NCBI GenBank assembly: GCA_005792355.1
Contig: SXSC01000050.1
Coordinates: forward strand, 1-64,000
Source of the DNA: Opitutaceae bacterium
GTDB taxonomy: Bacteria > Verrucomicrobiota > Verrucomicrobiia > Opitutales > Opitutaceae
Reading direction: 5' to 3'
Length of the DNA: 64,000 nt
The notes under the pieces are model-generated. The model worked only from the letters and a program-made list of their open reading frames with translations. It was not told the origin of the DNA and did not search any database. A program made the translations under genes and the position numbers. Shown piece after piece: positions 8,863 to 18,038 of the stretch. The stretch's first letter is position 1; each line of letters starts with the position of its first letter.

Positions 8863-10896
8863 CTAAGGCACCTCGTAGATTTCCACGAGTGCCACGCCGG
8901 AGCCGCCATTGGCTCCGCTGACCTGCGCGGAGTAGAGACCGGGCGGGAGCGTGGCCAGCAGCACGGCATCCCCGCTCCTCGGATTTATTAGTCGGAACGC
9001 GCCGACCGTGTCGCCCACCGACGTCAGCCCGGTGTCGCCGCCCCAGTTGTCGTTTTCGCTGATCAACGTCGCGTCGGAAAAGAGCTGCAGTTTGGGATCG
9101 GCGAGGGTGTCGGTGACGCCAAACTCCGCGAGCGTCGGGCCGATGGCGCGAATCAGCACGGTTTTCGCGGTCGTGCCGCCGATGTAGAATCCGGCGATGA
9201 GGATGTCGCCCCCGGCGCCGACGTCGGTGCGGGCGGAGACGTTGACGAGTCGGGGCGTGGTCGGGGTGAACGCTCCGGCGGCGACCGCGTCATAGATCTC
9301 CGCGAGCGCGAGGCCGGTGCCCCCCGTGCGATCGGCGACTTGCACCGTATACGATCTGGGGGCGGGGGCGACGGCGAGCGCGGCATCGAGGCTGGAAGCA
9401 GAGGCGAAGGCAAACGCTCCGACCTGCGTCGCGCGGTTGGAAATCGCCGTGACGCCGCCCCAATTGTCGTTGGTCGCCAGCGCGGTGTCGCCGGCGAACA
9501 GGGTGGTTACTGGATCAGCGAGGACCCCAGTGAGTCCGAATTGAGTGAGCGACGGCCCCATGCCGCGGACGAGCAGCGGGGTGCTGCCGGTCGTGCCGGC
9601 GCCGCCCAGGGCAAAGCCGACGATCAGGGTCTTTGCGCCGGTGCCGGCGTTGGTGCGGATGGAGATGTTGGTGAGTCGTCCGACGCTGGTGGGAGCGGTG
9701 GCGGAGAACGACAGCACCGAGGGCCGGCTCTCGACCGAGCCCTCGCTGTTGGTCACCACACACGTGAAGGTGCCGGCCTGCGCGTCGGAGGCGTTGGTGA
9801 GCACGTAGGTCGGGCTGCGTTGCGCGGTGACAGCGACGCCGTTGCGCCGCCATTGGTAGGTCGGGGCGGGCGTGCCGGTGGCGGCCACGGTGAACACCAC
9901 GGTGTTGCTGGTGCCGCTGGCGAGGTTGAGGCGTGGCACGGGTTGCGTGGTGAAAACGGGCCCGCGGGAGGCGCTGGGGCCGGAGACGGTGACCGTCAGC
10001 GACTGGAGGGCGGTGCTGCCGTCGGTGTCGGTCGCGGTGACGGTGACAGTGGCGGTACCGCCGGACCCGGGGGTGAGGGTGAGGGTGGAGCCACTCACGG
10101 CGGCGGCGACGATGGCGGGGTTGCCACTGCTGACGGAAAATGAAAGGACCGAGGCGCCGGAGCCGGTGGGGAAGATCGTGGCCGTGGAAATCGTATTCAC
10201 GGTGACCAGATTGCCCGTTGAGAGAGAGCCGCCGGAGAAATTCCTAACGGGCAGATCGGTCAAGGCACCGCCCTGATTGGAAGTCGGTAGCGCTGCGATT
10301 CGATCGACGATCGTCAGGGCGTTGCCAATCACGCGGGCAAAGACGGTGTAGCCGCCGCCGTTTCCCGGCCCGAGAATCGTGGAGTTGTCGCGGACGTTGA
10401 AATACCACTCGCTGGTGGCGCTGTTGATGTCGTTGGTGCGGGCCGCCGCGAGGGTGCCCCGCGCGTTCGGCAGGTTGTATTCCAAGGCCACCGGGGTCAG
10501 CTTGGGAATCGGGTTGATGCTGGTTCCGCTCAACCGGTAGCCGCCGCCCTGGATGATCGACGAACCGCCGGCCTCAAGTGCGGCCGAGCGATGGAAAAAA
10601 CTGTTCGCATACGCGTTGGATTGCACGTACGCGAGAAAGTTGGCCGCATGCCTCGGAGCGACGTCGGATCGCAGCTCGATATTGAAGCGGCCCATAACCG
10701 TGTCGAATTGCACGACCTGGCCGCTGATGGCCGGCCCCGTGAAATGATTCCGCAGGTCGACGGTCACCGCGGTGCCGCCGCCCGCGAGCGACTGCGGAGG
10801 GATGGCGGTGCCCGCGACCGGCGCGGTCGACTGCGCGCGCAGCCCGACCGAGAGGAGAAACGTGATGATCAGGATTCCGGAACGAACAAAATGCAT
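8863..10896 (-). CDS. Secreted cyclophilin-type peptidyl-prolyl isomerase with Ig and paired C-terminal modules
   Basis: A 677-residue secreted protein. The ATG at 10896 was chosen because a signal peptide follows (MHFVRSGILIITFLLSVGL); the frame stays open further upstream but only as non-coding-like sequence. A cyclophilin domain covers about residues 45-225, with VVQFDTVMGRFNIELRSDVA, then FFHRS, and GTLAAARTNDINSATSEWYF in place of the catalytic MA(R/N)..NSAGSQFF stretch, so activity is uncertain. An Ig-like domain follows (PAPTYQWRRNGVAVTAQ, near 330-410). Two homologous modules of about 125 residues complete the protein, each with a (I/V)GPTL or MGPSL turn and an NDNW motif. The last ends VALVEIYEVP. 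The same module pair ends the next gene upstream, so these are probably surface or secreted proteins of one family. Confidence 0.82.
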   Translation of the reverse strand: MHFVRSGILIITFLLSVGLRAQSTAPVAGTAIPPQSLAGGGTAVTVDLRNHFTGPAISGQVVQFDTVMGRFNIELRSDVAPRHAANFLAYVQSNAYANSFFHRSAALEAGGSSIIQGGGYRLSGTSINPIPKLTPVALEYNLPNARGTLAAARTNDINSATSEWYFNVRDNSTILGPGNGGGYTVFARVIGNALTIVDRIAALPTSNQGGALTDLPVRNFSGGSLSTGNLVTVNTISTATIFPTGSGASVLSFSVSSGNPAIVAAAVSGSTLTLTPGSGGTATVTVTATDTDGSTALQSLTVTVSGPSASRGPVFTTQPVPRLNLASGTSNTVVFTVAATGTPAPTYQWRRNGVAVTAQRSPTYVLTNASDAQAGTFTCVVTNSEGSVESRPSVLSFSATAPTSVGRLTNISIRTNAGTGAKTLIVGFALGGAGTTGSTPLLVRGMGPSLTQFGLTGVLADPVTTLFAGDTALATNDNWGGVTAISNRATQVGAFAFASASSLDAALAVAPAPRSYTVQVADRTGGTGLALAEIYDAVAAGAFTPTTPRLVNVSARTDVGAGGDILIAGFYIGGTTAKTVLIRAIGPTLAEFGVTDTLADPKLQLFSDATLISENDNWGGDTGLTSVGDTVGAFRLINPRSGDAVLLATLPPGLYSAQVSGANGGSGVALVEIYEVP

Positions 10897-11069
10897 GCGG
10901 CAAAGATTGGAAGCCCGCGGACGCCTTCGCCAATCTCTTTCGTCACGGGTTCGGGAATTTCCCGGAAGAGAAAGATTAGAGAAAGAGGAAAGAGAAAGAT
11001 GCGGCCGGGACCGGCTCCGGCTTGCCAGCCGGAGGCTGGTTGCGAGGGCCGCGCTGGGATTAATGCGGG

Positions 11070-12902
11070 CTACGGCACCTCGTACACCTCGACCAGCGCT
11101 TCCCCGGTGCCGTTGGCGATGCCGGACACCTGCGCGGAATAGGCGCCGGGCGGAAGGGTGACGAGCAACGCGGCATCGCGCGAACCAGCCTCGAGAGCGA
11201 AGGCCCCGACGGAGGCCGCCGTGGTGGCGAGGGTCGCGGACCAATTGTCGTTTTCGACAATCTTGGTGCCGGAGGCGTTGTAAATTTCGAGCTTCGGATC
11301 CACGAGCGTGCCGGGCACGCCGAAGCCCGCGAGGGTGGGGCCCACGGCGCGGATGAGCAGCGTCTTGGCGACACTGCCATCGACGACGAATCCGGTGATG
11401 AGAATGTTGTCGCCGGTCCCCACGAGATTGCGGGCGGAGACGTTGACGAGACGGACGGCGGTGCCGGTGCCGCTGTCGTAGAGTTCCACGAGCACGACAC
11501 CAGAGCTGTTGCCTTTGGCGTGGGTGCTGTGCGTACCCGAGACGGTGGCCTGGATGGCGGCATCCCGGCTGCCGTTGGTCAGCGCAAAGGCACCGACGGA
11601 CGCGAAGACCGGGGCGAGTGCCACGCTCCAATTGTCGTTTTGGCCAACCAGGGTGGGCGTCGAATTGTAGAGTTCGAGCCGGGGATCGTCGTAGGAGTCG
11701 GGCACGCCGAATGCACCCAGGGTGGGGCCGATGCCGCGAACGAGGACGCTCTTTGAGCCGTTGGTCGCGAATCCGACGATCAGGGTTGCACCGGCGGAGA
11801 GGCTGGTGCGGACGGAAAGATTGGCGAGGCGACCTTCACCCGCGCTGACGGCAAGCGTGGCGGCGTTGCTCGTCACCGACCCCGCGCTGCTGCTGATTTG
11901 GGCGGAATAGACCCCGGCGGCGGCGGCCGTGACCGCGGACAATTTGAGGGTGGCATCCGTCGCGCCGGAAATCGCCGTGCCGTCCTTGCGCCACTGATAC
12001 CCGGGCACGGGGGTGCCGGTCGCGACCACGGTGAGGGCGGCCGTGCCACCGGTGGCGACCGTGACCGGGATCGGGTGCGAAACCAGCGTGGGGGCGGTGC
12101 CACCGGGGACGCTGGCGACCGTGAGCGTGGCCGGGTTGCTGGTGACGGGACCGGCGGCATTGGTCGCGGTCACGGTGTAGGTGCCGGCGTTGGCGGATTG
12201 CACGTTGTTGAGCGTGAGCGTGGCAGCCGTGGCACCGGCGATACTGGTGCCGTTGCGCGCCCACTGAAACGTCGGGGCCGGCGTGCCGGCCGCCTGCACG
12301 GAAAACGTGACGGAAGCGCCGGCGGTGACCGACTGGCTTCGCGGCTGCACCGAAAACGTGGGCGCGACGTTGGCTGCGCCGCCAGTGATCACGAACGAGA
12401 TCCTCTCCTGCACGTTGTTGGTCAGACCTTCGAGATTGAAGCCTTGTACGGAGACGGAAAACGACCCGGCTTGGGTCGGAATGCCGGTGATGATGGGCGT
12501 CCCGGATCGGATGGTGCCGTTAGTGGGGGCGGGAATGAAAACCAGACCCGGGGGCAGCGATCCGGTAACGCGAAACGTCGCGGGCGGGCTGGGGGTGCCG
12601 CTGTAGGTGAACGCCACGTCGACGCGGGTGCCGACGGTACCGCTGACGGGATTGCCCGGCGACTGGATGAACGCAGTGGCGCCAGCGAGCGAGTGCGTGG
12701 CCCCAAGGGACGCCAGGGTGAGGGCCGTGCGCAGGAGCTCGCCGGCGCGCGAGGCGAGAACCTGGTCGCTGGCGCCCGCGAGCACCCGCACCGCCGGCGT
12801 GCGTTGGAGAAACGTCAGGAGCAGGCCGAGCGGAAGATTCAGCCACGGCAGGCTGCGGTGCAGCCGGGCAAGCACCTTGGTGGGAATCGGGAAAACGTCC
12901 AT
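11070..12902 (-). CDS. Ig-domain protein with paired C-terminal 'YEVP' modules
   Basis: A 610-residue protein, probably secreted, of unknown function. The N-terminus is atypical: MDVFPIPTKVLARLHRSLPW, then a hydrophobic stretch around residues 20-32 (LNLPLGLLLTFL) and another near 60-75. It could be a signal anchor or a misplaced start. Residues about 80-170 look like a putative-Ig (He_PIG) domain (TGSLPPGLVFIPAPTNGTI). Two Ig-like domains follow (PAPTFQWARNGTSIAGATAA and PVPGYQWRKDGTAISGATDA). Two C-terminal modules come next, each with RL(A/V)N(L/V)S(V/A)R, VR(G/A)(I/V)GPTL.(A)FGVP and NDNW; the final one ends ALVEVYEVP. A polypurine tract lies in the 173-base gap to the cyclophilin-Ig gene. 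Confidence 0.72.
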   Translation of the reverse strand: MDVFPIPTKVLARLHRSLPWLNLPLGLLLTFLQRTPAVRVLAGASDQVLASRAGELLRTALTLASLGATHSLAGATAFIQSPGNPVSGTVGTRVDVAFTYSGTPSPPATFRVTGSLPPGLVFIPAPTNGTIRSGTPIITGIPTQAGSFSVSVQGFNLEGLTNNVQERISFVITGGAANVAPTFSVQPRSQSVTAGASVTFSVQAAGTPAPTFQWARNGTSIAGATAATLTLNNVQSANAGTYTVTATNAAGPVTSNPATLTVASVPGGTAPTLVSHPIPVTVATGGTAALTVVATGTPVPGYQWRKDGTAISGATDATLKLSAVTAAAAGVYSAQISSSAGSVTSNAATLAVSAGEGRLANLSVRTSLSAGATLIVGFATNGSKSVLVRGIGPTLGAFGVPDSYDDPRLELYNSTPTLVGQNDNWSVALAPVFASVGAFALTNGSRDAAIQATVSGTHSTHAKGNSSGVVLVELYDSGTGTAVRLVNVSARNLVGTGDNILITGFVVDGSVAKTLLIRAVGPTLAGFGVPGTLVDPKLEIYNASGTKIVENDNWSATLATTAASVGAFALEAGSRDAALLVTLPPGAYSAQVSGIANGTGEALVEVYEVP

Positions 12903-13130
12903 GCGAAACCGTTACCAGATCCGCCAACAGTGCAAATCAGCATCCGGTAACGGTGCTGTTACTCCGAGCCTGGATATTTCATGGGGACGCGACGGCCTCT
13001 TCGCGTTTCAGTCGGAAACCGCGACGAGGGCGTCGCGGCGCCATTCTTCACGGCGCCTCCCGACATGATTGTCACGGTACGACCATGGCCGCGTCGGCGA
13101 GCTGGGAATGGAATTTCCGGGCTGGCGAGC

Positions 13131-14381
13131 TCAGAACCGCACCGTCAATTGCGTGGCGAGGGTGCGGGTGGTGTCGCGCTGGCCGCTGTCGCCGCGCTGC
13201 AAGCTGTATTGGAGTTTCAACTGCGTGTGCGGGGTGAAGCGGTAGCCCGGCGCGAGATCGATCCGCCAGACATCATGCCCCCAGGGAGTGCGTCCGCCGC
13301 GATCCGCAATCGTGGCGAAGCGCTGCTGGTTCCATCGCACGGCGCTGAAAAATTGGGGCGTGAATTTGTATTTCGCCTCGGCGTAATACGCGAGGGTGTC
13401 GGCGTTGCCGACGAGGGGAATCTCGAAGCGGGTGGCGTAGACCTCCGCCCAGAGCTGCCAGTGGCGCCAGGCATACGCCGCGTCGCCGGCGAGCACGAGC
13501 TGCCGGTAGTCGCCGCGGCCGTAGCCGGCGGGAACGGTGCGACTGGCGAATTCGCGCAGGTACGAACCACCGCTGGCCGAGACGCCGAACTGCCAGGCAG
13601 GATTGGGGCGGTAGGCGAGGTGGCCGCTGAACGTGGGATGGTGGCGTTGTTCGCGCCCATGCCGCCAGGCTTCGGGCCGCGACGACAGCGAACCCAGTTT
13701 GGCCTCGAACGCGTAGCGGAATTTCCCGATGGCGTCGGTCACCATCACGCCATCGGCGTAACTGGGACCCCAGACGATTGGAATGCGCAGGGATTTTTCG
13801 ATCGCGGTCACCCGGGCCGGCAGGCCGGGGCGGAGATGGGACCATTGCAGGAGGACGTTGCTGGTGCGAATCGGCTCGGTGTCCCATACGCCGGTCAGAT
13901 ATTCGTAGGGCAGCGGCGCCGTGATGAACGAACTCGCCCACGAGTCGTGGCGGGTGGCCCAATTACCGACGATGGTGGCGAAACGCCCGATTTGCAGGGC
14001 GACGCCATCGCGTCCCCACGGCGCCAGCCGGAGGGCGAATTCGTCGAGCCGCACTTCGGCGGCGCCTTCGCCGGGATCGAAGCCGTGGTCGGCGCGGGCC
14101 TGCGCGAAGATGTAGGCGCGCGGGCCGAGCTGCGCGTCGAGAAAAACCGTGAGCCGCGGCTCGAGCAGCGAGCCGTCGGTGGTGTTGATCACGCCGGGGG
14201 CGGGCAATTGCACCCGGTAACCCTCGAGGTCGACGAGGCCGCTGACGCGTGCGCGGATCCGGCCGTCCGGAGCGCTGAAGGTAAGCGCGGTCTCCACGCG
14301 ATCGAGGACATCGTCGATGGCGTGGATCGAGTTGACGGCGGCGAGCGCCAACCCGGCGAGCAAGACGGGTCGTCTGATCAT
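13131..14381 (-). CDS. Outer-membrane porin-like beta-barrel, last gene of a two-component/cupredoxin operon
   Basis: A 416-residue exported protein with a signal peptide (MIRRPVLLAGLALAAVNSIH, cleaved near HA-ID). The mature part has amphipathic strand pairs typical of an outer-membrane barrel (LDAQLGPRAYIFAQARADHG, WQFGVSASGGSYLREF, HWQLWAEVYATRFEIP) and a barrel-like C-terminal strand ending LATQLTVRF with a terminal phenylalanine. Motifs such as VALQIGRFATIVGNWATRHDSW recall phosphate-selective or general porins, but I cannot name a substrate. Its ATG overlaps the stop of the kinase gene by four bases (14378-14381), so it is probably translated from the same message as the response regulator, cupredoxin and kinase. 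Confidence 0.75.
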   Translation of the reverse strand: MIRRPVLLAGLALAAVNSIHAIDDVLDRVETALTFSAPDGRIRARVSGLVDLEGYRVQLPAPGVINTTDGSLLEPRLTVFLDAQLGPRAYIFAQARADHGFDPGEGAAEVRLDEFALRLAPWGRDGVALQIGRFATIVGNWATRHDSWASSFITAPLPYEYLTGVWDTEPIRTSNVLLQWSHLRPGLPARVTAIEKSLRIPIVWGPSYADGVMVTDAIGKFRYAFEAKLGSLSSRPEAWRHGREQRHHPTFSGHLAYRPNPAWQFGVSASGGSYLREFASRTVPAGYGRGDYRQLVLAGDAAYAWRHWQLWAEVYATRFEIPLVGNADTLAYYAEAKYKFTPQFFSAVRWNQQRFATIADRGGRTPWGHDVWRIDLAPGYRFTPHTQLKLQYSLQRGDSGQRDTTRTLATQLTVRF

Positions 14382-16150
14382 GGGGAAGCAGCCGCGGTTT
14401 GGGCCGGCGGAGCGAGGGGAAAGCTGACTTCGAATTCCGTGCCGTCTTCGTCGGAGCGGACGAGTCGCAGGTCACCTTGGTGGAGGCGGGCCAGTTCGCG
14501 CGCGAGATTCAGGCCGAGGCCGTAGCCCGGCACGTTTTCGCCCATCGCGCCGCGGTGAAAACGTTCGAAGATGTGGGTCTGGGCGTCGGCCGGGATTGGG
14601 CGCCCGCTGTTGCGGACGGAAAATCGCACGAGACTGCCGTCGGCCGTGGCGCCGAGGCGGATGCGGCCGGCGGGGCGGTTGTACTTTCGGGCGTTCTCGA
14701 GCAGGTTTTGCAGGATGATCGCGGTGTAGCGTTTTTCACCCAAAATGAAAAGTTCAGCCGGAAAGTCCGTTTCCACCTCGACGCCGAGTTCATCGGGCAG
14801 GGCGCCGAGATCGTCGAGGGAGGCTTCGATGAGCTGGCTCAGGTTCACGGGGGAGAGCACCAGCTTCAACCGGCCGGCATCCAGGCGCGAGAGCAGAAGG
14901 AGATCCTCAATCAGACTGGAGAGCCGGTAGGTCTGATGGATGAGTGCGGAGATCTCCTCACATTCGGCCGGCGTGAATTTCTCTCGCGCCAACAGTTCCT
15001 CGAGACCGGCGCGGAGCACCGTCACGGGCGTCTTCAACTGGTGCGAGGCATCCGCCGAGAAGCGCGCCGAGCGTTGCAGCTCCGTGCTCGTCAGCTCCAG
15101 GGCCGCCTCGGCCCGGGCGCGCTGCGCGCGGTGTTCCTCGGAGTCGACCGCGAGTTTTTCCACGGGGGCGGAGAGGCGGGTGGCCACAAGGTGGCTCGCG
15201 CCAAATCCGAGCAGCAGCAACAGGGCGCCCGCTCCGAGCACCTGCCACCGGAGCTGGCTTTGCCGCGACACCAGGGCCATGAGCGGATAGAGGCAAATCT
15301 CATGAGCGGGCGGAAAGAGCGAACCAGGGTTCAGGCGCTGGGCGAACAGCAGGTGGGGCACGTCTCCGACCAAGAGCCGGGTCGTGGTGATGGCTGCGGC
15401 CGGGGCCGCCCGTGTCCCGGACAGCTCGCGCGTGACGGCGGTGAAGGCTGCGGGTGAAAGGCCCGGCGCCTGCAACCGGCCATCGAGCCAGAGACCGCTT
15501 TGCATCCCGGAGCCAGGGTCGCCCACGCCGATTTCAAACGGTTTGAAACCGAGGACGATTGCCCCGATTGCCCCGGTGTTTTCAGTGGAGACGATGGGCA
15601 TCGCCATCACCATCGAGGCGACCTCGGTCGAATTGACGCGGCGGACGACGTAGCCGATCTGCGGCCCGGCGGGCAGCCGCGGCAGGGCGAGCCGCGCCTG
15701 TTCCTCCGGCCGCAGCGTTCCCACGGCGCGCAGGTTGGGGGGCGCAATCACGGCGCCGTGTTGGTCGAGAAACCGGTAAAACTGGGCGCGCAAGGTCGAA
15801 CCAGCGGCGTCATCGCTCCGGGCCACGATGTCGCGCAGCTCGTCCTCGGCATTGGGGTAGAGCAGATCGAGGGCGTCGTCCTCGAAGGCGGCGCGGATTC
15901 GCGGTTTGCGCACCAGCGTGCGGCAGCGCTCGACGAGCGCCGCGCCGCGCACGGCCTGCGCGTGATGCAGGGCAGTGAGTTCGGTCCTGAATTCGCGCTC
16001 GAGGTCCTCCGCGACATTGGCCGCGAGGCGGCGCTCCGCCAGCGCGAGCGCGAGCAGGGTGATGGCGGTGACGACCAGCATGATCGACACCGACAGCTTG
16101 GTGCGAAAGCCCGCGACGCGCGTGCCCCGGGGTTCGGGCGTCGGGTTCAC
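14378..16150 (-). CDS. Membrane sensor histidine kinase
   Basis: A 590-residue two-transmembrane kinase starting at GTG. The GTGA overlap with the cupredoxin stop (16147-16150) supports this start. The first membrane segment is near residues 17-39 (LSVSIMLVVTAITLLALALA). A periplasmic sensor region of about 240 residues follows, then a second segment (VLGAGALLLLLGFGASHLVA). The dimerisation and phosphoacceptor motif is SADASHQLKTPVTVLRAGLE. The ATPase has an N-box (LQNLLENARKYN), a G1-like RNSGRPIPADA, IFERFHRG, and the G2 box GYGLGLNLARELARLH. The kinase would phosphorylate the response regulator encoded two genes upstream. The stimulus is unknown; a secreted copper-binding partner encoded between kinase and regulator suggests a metal or redox signal. 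Confidence 0.92.
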   Translation of the reverse strand: MNPTPEPRGTRVAGFRTKLSVSIMLVVTAITLLALALAERRLAANVAEDLEREFRTELTALHHAQAVRGAALVERCRTLVRKPRIRAAFEDDALDLLYPNAEDELRDIVARSDDAAGSTLRAQFYRFLDQHGAVIAPPNLRAVGTLRPEEQARLALPRLPAGPQIGYVVRRVNSTEVASMVMAMPIVSTENTGAIGAIVLGFKPFEIGVGDPGSGMQSGLWLDGRLQAPGLSPAAFTAVTRELSGTRAAPAAAITTTRLLVGDVPHLLFAQRLNPGSLFPPAHEICLYPLMALVSRQSQLRWQVLGAGALLLLLGFGASHLVATRLSAPVEKLAVDSEEHRAQRARAEAALELTSTELQRSARFSADASHQLKTPVTVLRAGLEELLAREKFTPAECEEISALIHQTYRLSSLIEDLLLLSRLDAGRLKLVLSPVNLSQLIEASLDDLGALPDELGVEVETDFPAELFILGEKRYTAIILQNLLENARKYNRPAGRIRLGATADGSLVRFSVRNSGRPIPADAQTHIFERFHRGAMGENVPGYGLGLNLARELARLHQGDLRLVRSDEDGTEFEVSFPLAPPAQTAAASP

Positions 16151-16803
16151 GGGAAATCCACCCGCAGGATCGCCTCACCATCGGGCACCTCGACCGCCAG
16201 TTCGCGCGTGGTGCGGCTGTCGACCCACGCCTTCAGGGTGTAGCGGCCCGCGGGGAGTCCCGGCATCCGGAAGCTGCCCGCCGGATCGGTGATCGCAAAA
16301 TGCGGCGTCGCGAGCACGAGAATCAGCGCGCGCATGTGTTCGTGAATGTCGCAGCGCAGCGTGACGAGTCCCGCGACGTCAAAGGTCTGGGACGGCACCG
16401 GTTTCTCCTCTGCGCGGTAACGCCCGAGATCGAAACGCTTCGGCGGCGAGAATGAGAAGATGTTGTGGTAGGTGTCGTCGAAGTTGGGAAACTCGATCTT
16501 CGTGCCGATCTGCACCGGGAGCAGCGCCGGGATGAACGTCAAATCTTTTTGCTTCATCTCCGCCACGGGCGGCACCGCTGGTTTGGGAAAGGTCCCATCG
16601 AGGTAGACCACGGCGACCGGCGGATTGGTCGAAAGTACGCCGGACTTGGTGACGATCTCGTAGCGTTGGTTGACGACGGGGGTCGCGCGCGTCTTCGGCA
16701 GCGAGACGCGGCCTTCGATGGTGGCGGCGACCGCTGGCGCGGCTCCGACCAGGCCGCACCACAGCAGCGCGGCGGCCGGGTGAATGAGAAAACGTCCGTT
16801 CAT
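16147..16803 (-). CDS. Secreted cupredoxin-like (methylamine-utilisation-type) protein
   Basis: A protein of about 218 residues with a signal peptide (RFLIHPAAALLWCGLVGAAP, cleavage near AVAA-TI). A cupredoxin-like domain carries apparent type-1 copper ligands: a His in TYHNIFSFS near residue 112, then the LRCDIHEHM motif near 149-156 with Cys, His and Met in the C-x2-H-x2-M spacing of methylamine-utilisation-type cupredoxins. A carboxypeptidase-regulatory-like beta-sandwich follows (GSFRMPGLPAGRYTLKAWVD). Such proteins are usually periplasmic electron carriers or copper binders, and the precise role here is unknown. Its ATG overlaps the response-regulator stop and its stop overlaps the kinase start, each by four bases. 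Placing it between the two signalling genes suggests it serves the sensor. Confidence 0.82.
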   Translation of the reverse strand: MNGRFLIHPAAALLWCGLVGAAPAVAATIEGRVSLPKTRATPVVNQRYEIVTKSGVLSTNPPVAVVYLDGTFPKPAVPPVAEMKQKDLTFIPALLPVQIGTKIEFPNFDDTYHNIFSFSPPKRFDLGRYRAEEKPVPSQTFDVAGLVTLRCDIHEHMRALILVLATPHFAITDPAGSFRMPGLPAGRYTLKAWVDSRTTRELAVEVPDGEAILRVDFP

Positions 16804-17477
16804 TCGGGAGATCGGATGGAATAGCCGACGCCACGAACCGTGTAGATCAGGGGCGGCGACGGAGGCGATTCCAGTTTCTTGCGCAGCCGGGTGATGAAGA
16901 TCTCGACCGTGCGCGTATCGTACTCGTGGTCGCGCTGCCAGACCCGTTCGCACAGCTCCGTGCGGGAAAAGGGGCGCCCGGGCTCCTGCATGAGCACCTG
17001 GAGCACGTCGAACTCGCGCGGCGAGAGTGCAATTATTTTCCCGCCGCGGGTCACGCGGCGGTGGCGGACGTCCATGCGCAGATCGGCGACCTTGAGCAGG
17101 TCGTCCGCGGTGCCGGTGGCGCCACGCCGGCCGACGGCTTCGACGCGGGCGGCGAGTTCGTCCATCGAGAATGGTTTTGCGAGGTAGTCGTCGGCGCCGG
17201 CGTGCAGGCCCTTGACCCGCTGTTCCACTTCGCCCCGGGCGGTGAGAATCAGCACGCGCGAAGGGCTCTGAGCGGCCCGCAGGCGGGCCAGCACGGAGAG
17301 CCCGTCGAGTCCGGGGAGGTTGAGGTCGAGCAGCACCAGATCGGGTGGATCCGCGAGCGCGGCCGTCAGGCCCTCGGCGCCATCGTGCAACGCGGTCAGG
17401 CAATGGCCGTGGCGCGCGAGGGCGCGGGTGATGTGCCCGGCGAGTTGCCGTTCGTCTTCGATTACGAGGATGCGCAT
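16800..17477 (-). CDS. OmpR/PhoB-family response regulator
   Basis: A 225-residue regulator with a receiver domain and a winged-helix DNA-binding domain. The ATG at 17477 gives the canonical start MRILVIEDERQLAGHI; an in-frame codon nine residues earlier is less likely. The phosphoacceptor aspartate lies in DLVLLDLNLPGLDGLSVL near residue 51, the switch Thr in LILTARG and the conserved Lys in YLAKPFSMDEL. The C-terminal domain has the OmpR pattern: ALSPREFDVLQVLMQEPG, a recognition helix in YDTRTVEIFITRLRKKLE, and the wing VRGVGYSIRS. It is the first gene of the operon and presumably regulates it and perhaps other targets. No obvious direct repeat operator was identified upstream. Confidence 0.94.
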   Translation of the reverse strand: MRILVIEDERQLAGHITRALARHGHCLTALHDGAEGLTAALADPPDLVLLDLNLPGLDGLSVLARLRAAQSPSRVLILTARGEVEQRVKGLHAGADDYLAKPFSMDELAARVEAVGRRGATGTADDLLKVADLRMDVRHRRVTRGGKIIALSPREFDVLQVLMQEPGRPFSRTELCERVWQRDHEYDTRTVEIFITRLRKKLESPPSPPLIYTVRGVGYSIRSPE

Positions 17478-17692
17478 GCCGAGGGGCGGACCGGGTCCCG
17501 CCACCGCAGCAGGATCGCGCGCCCCGGGAGGGCGTCAAGCGGGGTTTCGGACCAAGCGGATGCCGATCCCAGGGCGGTGTCAGCTAGATGTTAAATCGGA
17601 GCCGTGGGTGATGGCCCTAGCGGCGGTATGAATTAACAACGAGCGGACTGGCCGCGTGGATCGGCCCCGCCCGCGCGTCCGGCAGCGGGGGC

Positions 17693-17950
17693 TTGGAGTT
17701 GCGCGGAGCCGATGGCGAAGCGCACCGTGAAATGCGCGCCCTGCTTCGGGAAGACCGGCTTGGCCGGCTGGCGAAACGGCTCAAGGTGGCGCTCGATCGC
17801 TTGCCGGCCCGGAAGTCGGCGGAACCCAAAGTGCGGCTCGCGGCCGCGATGAATACGGTGTCATCGGTCTCGAATGTCTGGCTGGCGGAACGGTTGAACA
17901 CGGGCCGGCCGGCGAGTGTCAGCAGTAGGTGCGGCGGTTCCGACTGTGTC
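17693..17950 (+). pseudogene. C-terminal fragment of a RAYT/IS200-like transposase
   Basis: An open stretch encoding EMRALLREDRLGRLAKRLKV, then VSNVWLAERLNTGRPASVS. The latter resembles the C-terminal end of REP-associated tyrosine transposases, in which 'TRWIAERLxMGTxxxVS' closes the protein. There is no N-terminal catalytic HUH part in frame upstream. It lies in the 0.9-kb gap between the response regulator and DUF4266. It is read as a decayed copy and its borders are approximate. Fragments like this fit the many REP-like palindromes in the window. Confidence 0.5.
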
Positions 17951-18038
17951 GGCGGAGGCCTCGGAACCAAGCCAAGAGGGTCAGGCTTTGGGGTTTGGGG
18001 TTGATGTCGGGATTTTAGCGAATTCTCCGGCGAGCACC

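Noticed and set aside
10897-11631. N-terminal extension of the cyclophilin-Ig protein
   Set aside because: The frame stays open, but codons are Arg/His-rich and overlap the Ig-gene 3' end. A good signal peptide begins at 10896.
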